Assembly: GCA_037349105.1 (NCBI GenBank)
Contig: JAYJMM010000025.1
Coordinates: 1,178,001-1,242,000, forward strand
Source of the DNA: Limnomonas spitsbergensis
Taxonomy: Eukaryota > Chlorophyta > Chlorophyceae > Chlamydomonadales
Length of the DNA stretch: 64,000 nt
Reading direction: 5' to 3'
Shown piece after piece: positions 60,203 to 64,000 of this stretch. A program made the position numbers and the translations under genes. How positions within the stretch are numbered: the stretch's first letter is position 1; each line of letters begins with the position of its first letter. The notes under the pieces were generated by a model that saw only the letters and a program-made list of their open reading frames with translations, had not been told where the DNA came from and ran no database searches.

Positions 60203-62384
60203 ATGGAGGACAGCAATAAGAAGCGTGCCTTCCCTTATTACTCCGAGGTGATGATTGAAGAGGGGATGTGGCGACATCTGGTTCCATGCAATCAGATTGG
60301 CTGTAGCTGTCCATGCAGCTTGTGCAGGCCATGTGACTCAGGCATCCATCTCGCACGTCCCATGCAGCGATGCAAATCATGCTAGCATGCAGCTGCGCCA
60401 TCTCATGCAGACCATGCAACATTTTCAGCAATACAGTTTCCCAGTATGTAGGTATGTATCCTATTCAACCAGACGTCCCAATAGCCCATGCACCGCATGC
60501 GGAGCCCATGCGACACATCCAACCATGCAGCCATGCAATCAAAACAACCCATGCAACCATGTAACCAGTGCTGTGCCAATTACGGACCTTATGGTGGCTA
60601 AATAACGTTACTGAGTGTTAGTCACCTTAATTTCAGGGCAAATTCAGCTATTTTTACCAGTAAGGGACCGTAATTACCAACACCAATTCTGAATTACGGT
60701 ACAATGCCACAGCACTGCATGGAATGCCACGCTATGTCCTAAGCCCCACGTGGCCCATGCAACCAAGTGTCAAGTCCTGCAACCCTCCCCAATCTACCGC
60801 CTGTCATGCTGATGATCAACGCTCTTAATTCCAGCCGGGTGTAGAGTGGTGCATACCTGTCGAGCCCGGCTGAACGCTCGGCCGCGTTGGGCTGGTAGGG
60901 GATGAGCAAGCTAAATACCAGCTATCATTCACGGCCAGGATCATAGTGCAGCCCTGCCCCCCTCCCATGTGAGGGCACCCGGCGAACCAGGCAGGGGGAG
61001 AGAGAGGATCGTTTGGCGGTTTTGATCCCTCAACCTTCGTTCCAGCAAGGCGTTGCTTGCTGAGATCTCTTCGCCATGTCGCTGCTCTGGAACCGATCCT
61101 GCCGTGCACCATGCCACCATGCAGGTGGCGTCCTTTGATTTGGGGAAGCGCAGCGCTTTGCGGCCCGGCTCTTCTCATCCTGGCAGGTGAGGGGCTGTAC
61201 CGAATAGTCCCTCCCCTCTTAACCAAAGGGAAGAGCATACTTGATATGCAAAATGAATGGATGAGGCCATGCTGTCCTTGGGCCATGAGAGCTGAAGGAA
61301 TAGCTCTTTGCCTCCCAGCTCCTCCTATCCTGTCAGTTAAGCGGCTGTGCAGCAACACCTTTTAGACCAAAGGGAAGAGCATGCTTGTGGAGCTAAAATA
61401 ATGGGCAAGGCCACGCTGTCATTGTTCCGTGAGAGCTGAAGGAGTAGCTCTCATTGTGACCGCCTTGCATCTACCTGGAGCATTTACTGGTGCCAGGACT
61501 GATGAACAGACCAAACTTGAATCCACCCTGGAGCATTGGACTGGCGCCAGGACTGATGAACAGGCCAAACTTGAATCCACCCTGGAGCATTGGACTGGTG
61601 CCAGGGCTGATGAACAGACTAAACTTGAATCTACCCTGGAGCATTAGACTGGTGCCAGGACTGATGAACAGACCAAACTTGAATCCACCCTGGAGCATTG
61701 GACTGGTGCCAGGGCTGATGAACAGACCAAACATGAATCTACCCTGGAGCATTAGACTGGTGCCAGGACTGATGAACAGACCAAACTTGAATCCAACCTG
61801 GAGCATTAGACTGGTGCCAGGACTGATGAACAGACTAAACTGAACAGCCTCTCTGACACCACAGACGAATGTAAGTTGTGCAGTTTTTTGTTCTCGATGG
61901 ACGGACCATGCATGACCTGTGTGGCCTTACCTTTGCAATAGTGTAGTATCCTTCTTGCGGATCAAAATGCACCACATGTGTTGGCCTTATCTTTCAGTAC
62001 CCATGACGGTGGCGATGTCCCATGCTCCTGCCCCAATGGGCCGCTTCCTTTATTCACACACGCGTTTGCGTTCCTTTAATCGTTTATTATTTGATCGCAC
62101 CTTTGCGTTTATTTACTCAATATTGATTCTTTATCGCACCTACTGGCATGCGTTTATTTACTTCTTCATTTATTTGATCTTATCTTTGCAGGGAGCAGAG
62201 CGCCCCCCGTGTGTTCCAGCAGCCCAGCGACAGCCGATCTGATGACCTGTCTACAGCTGGCAGCAACAACAGCCACAGGCGCCCTGCCTGCACGGACTTT
62301 TCCCAGTGGAGTGACCACGATATACGGCAGTTCTTAGAGGCGCGGGGCGGGGACTACGAAGACTGCAACAGCAGAGAGCATCTG
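60203..62384 (+). CDS. Gene with a SAP-like C-terminal motif, partial exon set
   Basis: Possible start ATG 60203 (MEDSNKKRAFPYYSE, donor GAG|GTGATG at 60248). A short exon 61821-61870 encodes TDEQTKLNSLSDTTDE. Exon 62192-62384, after TTTGCAG, encodes VFQQPSDSRSDDLSTAG then WSDHDIRQFLEARGGDY and CNSREHL, donor CTG|GTGAGT. The pattern 'hxxFLExRGGDYxxCxxxxxLV' resembles SAP-like helix-extended-loop-helix motifs; the match is by eye. The three exons are not all in mutually compatible phase, so at least one exon is missing (one may start at 62000 after ATCTTTCAG). The gene probably continues right of 62384. Confidence 0.45.
60250..60600 (+). repeat. CCATGCA-rich degenerate repeat
   Basis: Many CATGCA and CCATGCAGC words with variable spacing, similar in style to the repeats at 38.1 kb. 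It follows the possible donor of the first exon. Confidence 0.55.
61480..61822 (+). repeat. 54-bp tandem array copying an exon start
   Basis: Six 54-bp units precede the exon at 61821, each with TGGTGCCAG|GACTGATGAACAG or the GGGCTGATGAACAG variant, then CCAAACTTGAATC and CACCCTGGAGCATT. GATGAACAG falls at 61501, 61555, 61609, 61663, 61717, 61771 and, in the exon itself, 61825. Because 54 is a multiple of three, units also read as an 18-residue repeat (TDEQTKLESTLEHWTGA), stopped in some units by CATTAG. Confidence 0.9.
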
Positions 62385-62419
62385 GTGAGTCATCTTCAGA
62401 TCCGCTAGATCCACCAGGT

Positions 62420-62850
62420 CTTCTAGATCTGCCGGTTTTCAGAGGCGCAGGGCGGTGACTATGATGACTGCAACAGCATTGAGCTTTTGGCTAGTGATCA
62501 TTATACCCGCTAGATCCACCATATCTGCCAGATCCGCTAGATCTGCCAGCTGTTTGTTGCAATCCAATTGACGGTGACCTGTAACGATTGCAACAGCAGA
62601 GGGCATCTAGTACGTTACGCCATCTAGATCCGCTAGATCCGCCATATGCTAGATCCGCCAATCCTTTGTGGCAGGGGTTAGGGCTTACGATGATTATGGC
62701 TGAGAGCATCTGGTGAGCGATCATCTACATCCGCTAGATCCACCATATCTGCTAGATCCGCTAGATTCGCAGGTTGTTAGTGGCAGAGGGCGGTCACTTT
62801 CATGGAAGCTGCAGCAGATAGCTGGTATCTGGTGAGCTGTTAAGATCCGG
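62420..62850 (+). repeat. Tandem copies of the SAP-like exon donor edge
   Basis: The exon end GACTGCAACAGCAGAGAGCA plus TCTG|GTGAGT (GT 62385) recurs four times at about 115-bp spacing. The ends read GCTTTTG|GCTAGT (62488), GCATCTA|GTACGT (62611), GCATCTG|GTGAGC (62713) and GTATCTG|GTGAGC (62832). The first has lost GT; the last two keep full donors. The intron part TCCGCTAGATCCACCATATC repeats with them. Confidence 0.88.
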
Positions 62851-63060
62851 GTCGTAATGAGGATTGGGATAATGTCAAGAATCAGGATCGGAATCAGGAT
62901 TGGCATCAAGATTGGGGTCAGGCTTGGTCCCAAGGATCGGGTTACGGTATGGATTGGGACCCGGATGAGGATCAGATATCAATTGGGATCAGGATCTGGA
63001 TTCAGATTAGAATCAGGTTTTGTATCTGAATACTGGGCCTGCTAGCAGATCTAGATTAAG
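62851..63060 (+). repeat. GATCAGGATTGGGAT degenerate repeat
   Basis: About a dozen imperfect 12-18 bp units of the type AGGATCGGAATCAGGATTGG. No coding evidence. Confidence 0.8.
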
Positions 63061-63074
63061 ATCCTGAGTGGCTG

Positions 63075-64000
63075 CCCTCCTTCATTGTGCCGTTGAATGC
63101 TTCAGGTGGATTGGGCTTATGAGTTGTACTCTCATACTGTGCCTGCTTACAGATCTATATCCTGATATGAATTTAGATCCAGATCCTGAGTGGATGCATG
63201 CTGCCCTCCATTGTGTGCTGAATTGCTTAGGTGACCAGGCTTACAAGGTGTACTCTCATACTGTGCCTGCTTACAGATCTATATCCAGATATGAATTTAG
63301 ATCCAGATCCTGAGTGGATGCATGCTGCCCTCCATTGTGTGCTGAATTGCTTAGGTGACCAGGCTTACAAGGTGTACTCTCATACTGTGCCTGCTTACAG
63401 ATCTATATCCTGATATGAATTTAGATCCAGATCCTGAGTGGATGCATGCTGCCCTCCATTGTGTGCTGAATTGCTTAGGTGACCAGGCTTACAAGGTGTA
63501 CTCTCATACTGTGCCTGCTTACAGATCTATATCCAGATATGAATTTAGATCCAGATCCTGAGTGGATGCATGCTGCCCTCCATTGTGTGCTGAATTGCTT
63601 AGGTGACCAGGCTTACAAGGTGTACTCTCATACTGTGCCTGCTTACAGATCTATATCCAGATATGAATTTAGATCCAGATCCTGAGTGGATGCATGCTGC
63701 CCTCCATTGTGTGCTGAATTGCTTAGGTGACCAGGCTTACAAGGTGTACTCTCATACTGTGCCTGCTTACAGATCTATATCCAGATATGAATCCAGATCC
63801 AGATCCTGAGTGGATGCATGTCGTCCTCCATTGTGTGCTGAATTGCTTAGGTGGATCGAGCGTACGAGGTGGAGGCTAATACTGGGTATGATAGCAGATC
63901 TGGATCCAGATCCTGATTGGATGCCTCCCTACACTGTGTGCTGTATGCTTAGGTGGATCGAGCGTACGAGGTGGAGGCTAATACTGGGTATGATAGCAGA
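63075..64000 (+). repeat. 124-bp tandem array running off the window
   Basis: Seven or more units, each with GTGCCTGCTTACAGATCTAT, ATGAATTTAGATCCAGATCC, TGAGTGGATGCATGCTGCCC and GAATTGCTTAGGTGACCAGG. Starts fall 124 bp apart (63231, 63355, 63479, 63603, 63727). The last two units (63850 on) are more diverged and share GGTGGATCGAGCGTACGAGG. Each unit contains an acceptor-like CTGCTTACAG. Confidence 0.94.

Overview
This window looks like nuclear DNA from a eukaryote, most likely a green-lineage microalga such as a prasinophyte. That placement is inference. It rests on many GT-AG introns (one good GC-AG), split housekeeping genes, a plant-type CCCTAAA repeat tract near 1.93 kb, and a PHO4/PiT phosphate transporter. 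No prokaryotic operon, tRNA, rRNA or CRISPR array was recognised. Most of the 64 kb is intron, tandem repeat and dispersed repeat. Most long open frames are repeat artefacts.

Layout. 0.3-4.8 kb: 3' half of a serine acetyltransferase gene (+). 4.8-8.1 kb: CTG-rich and 12-bp G-rich repeats. 8.76-13.57 kb: a complete nine-exon PHO4-type phosphate transporter, 673 aa (+). 13.6-17.9 kb: non-coding sequence with a decayed non-LTR retroelement. 17.98-18.69 kb: an intronless HD-domain protein (-). 18.9-19.7 kb: a 17-bp minisatellite. 20.4-26.7 kb: a damaged 5'-nucleotidase-like metallophosphatase gene (-). 26.9-27.9 kb: a 150-bp satellite. 28.7-31.2 kb: a seven-exon gene of unknown function (-), divergent from a small secreted-protein gene (+, 31.4-31.9 kb). 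32.5-35.9 kb: a 185-bp satellite. 36.4-38.4 kb: uncertain exons and a decayed Ulp1-like protease (+). 42.0-53.5 kb: a multi-exon, multi-pass membrane protein of unknown function (+). 54.1-55.4 kb: a better preserved 3' end of the retroelement (-). 55.6-57.0 kb: a two-exon LYR-motif protein (-). 58.1-58.9 kb: an unrecognised gene (+). 60.2-62.4 kb: exons of a gene with a SAP-like motif (+). 63.1-64.0 kb: a 124-bp tandem array running off the window.

Main observation. In almost every recognisable gene, the exon-intron edge is itself tandemly repeated out into the intron, or past the stop codon. Each unit carries about 15-60 nt of exon plus the splice site, with periods from about 45 to 150 bp. 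Arrays occur at both acceptors and donors. Some copies keep the splice dinucleotide and others have lost it, as in three of three copies downstream of SAT exon 2 (GT to AT). One edge is copied as an adjacent inverted repeat (44.9-45.1 kb). This suggests that introns here grow by repeated duplication across splice junctions, which would flood transcripts with decoy splice sites. I know of no named system matching this and present it as the main candidate for something undescribed.

Several genes carry in-frame stops or frameshifts inside otherwise protein-like exons. These are either real decay or consensus errors; RNA or raw reads would decide. The genes do not form an obvious pathway. Phosphate metabolism appears twice (transporter and 5'-nucleotidase), which may be chance.
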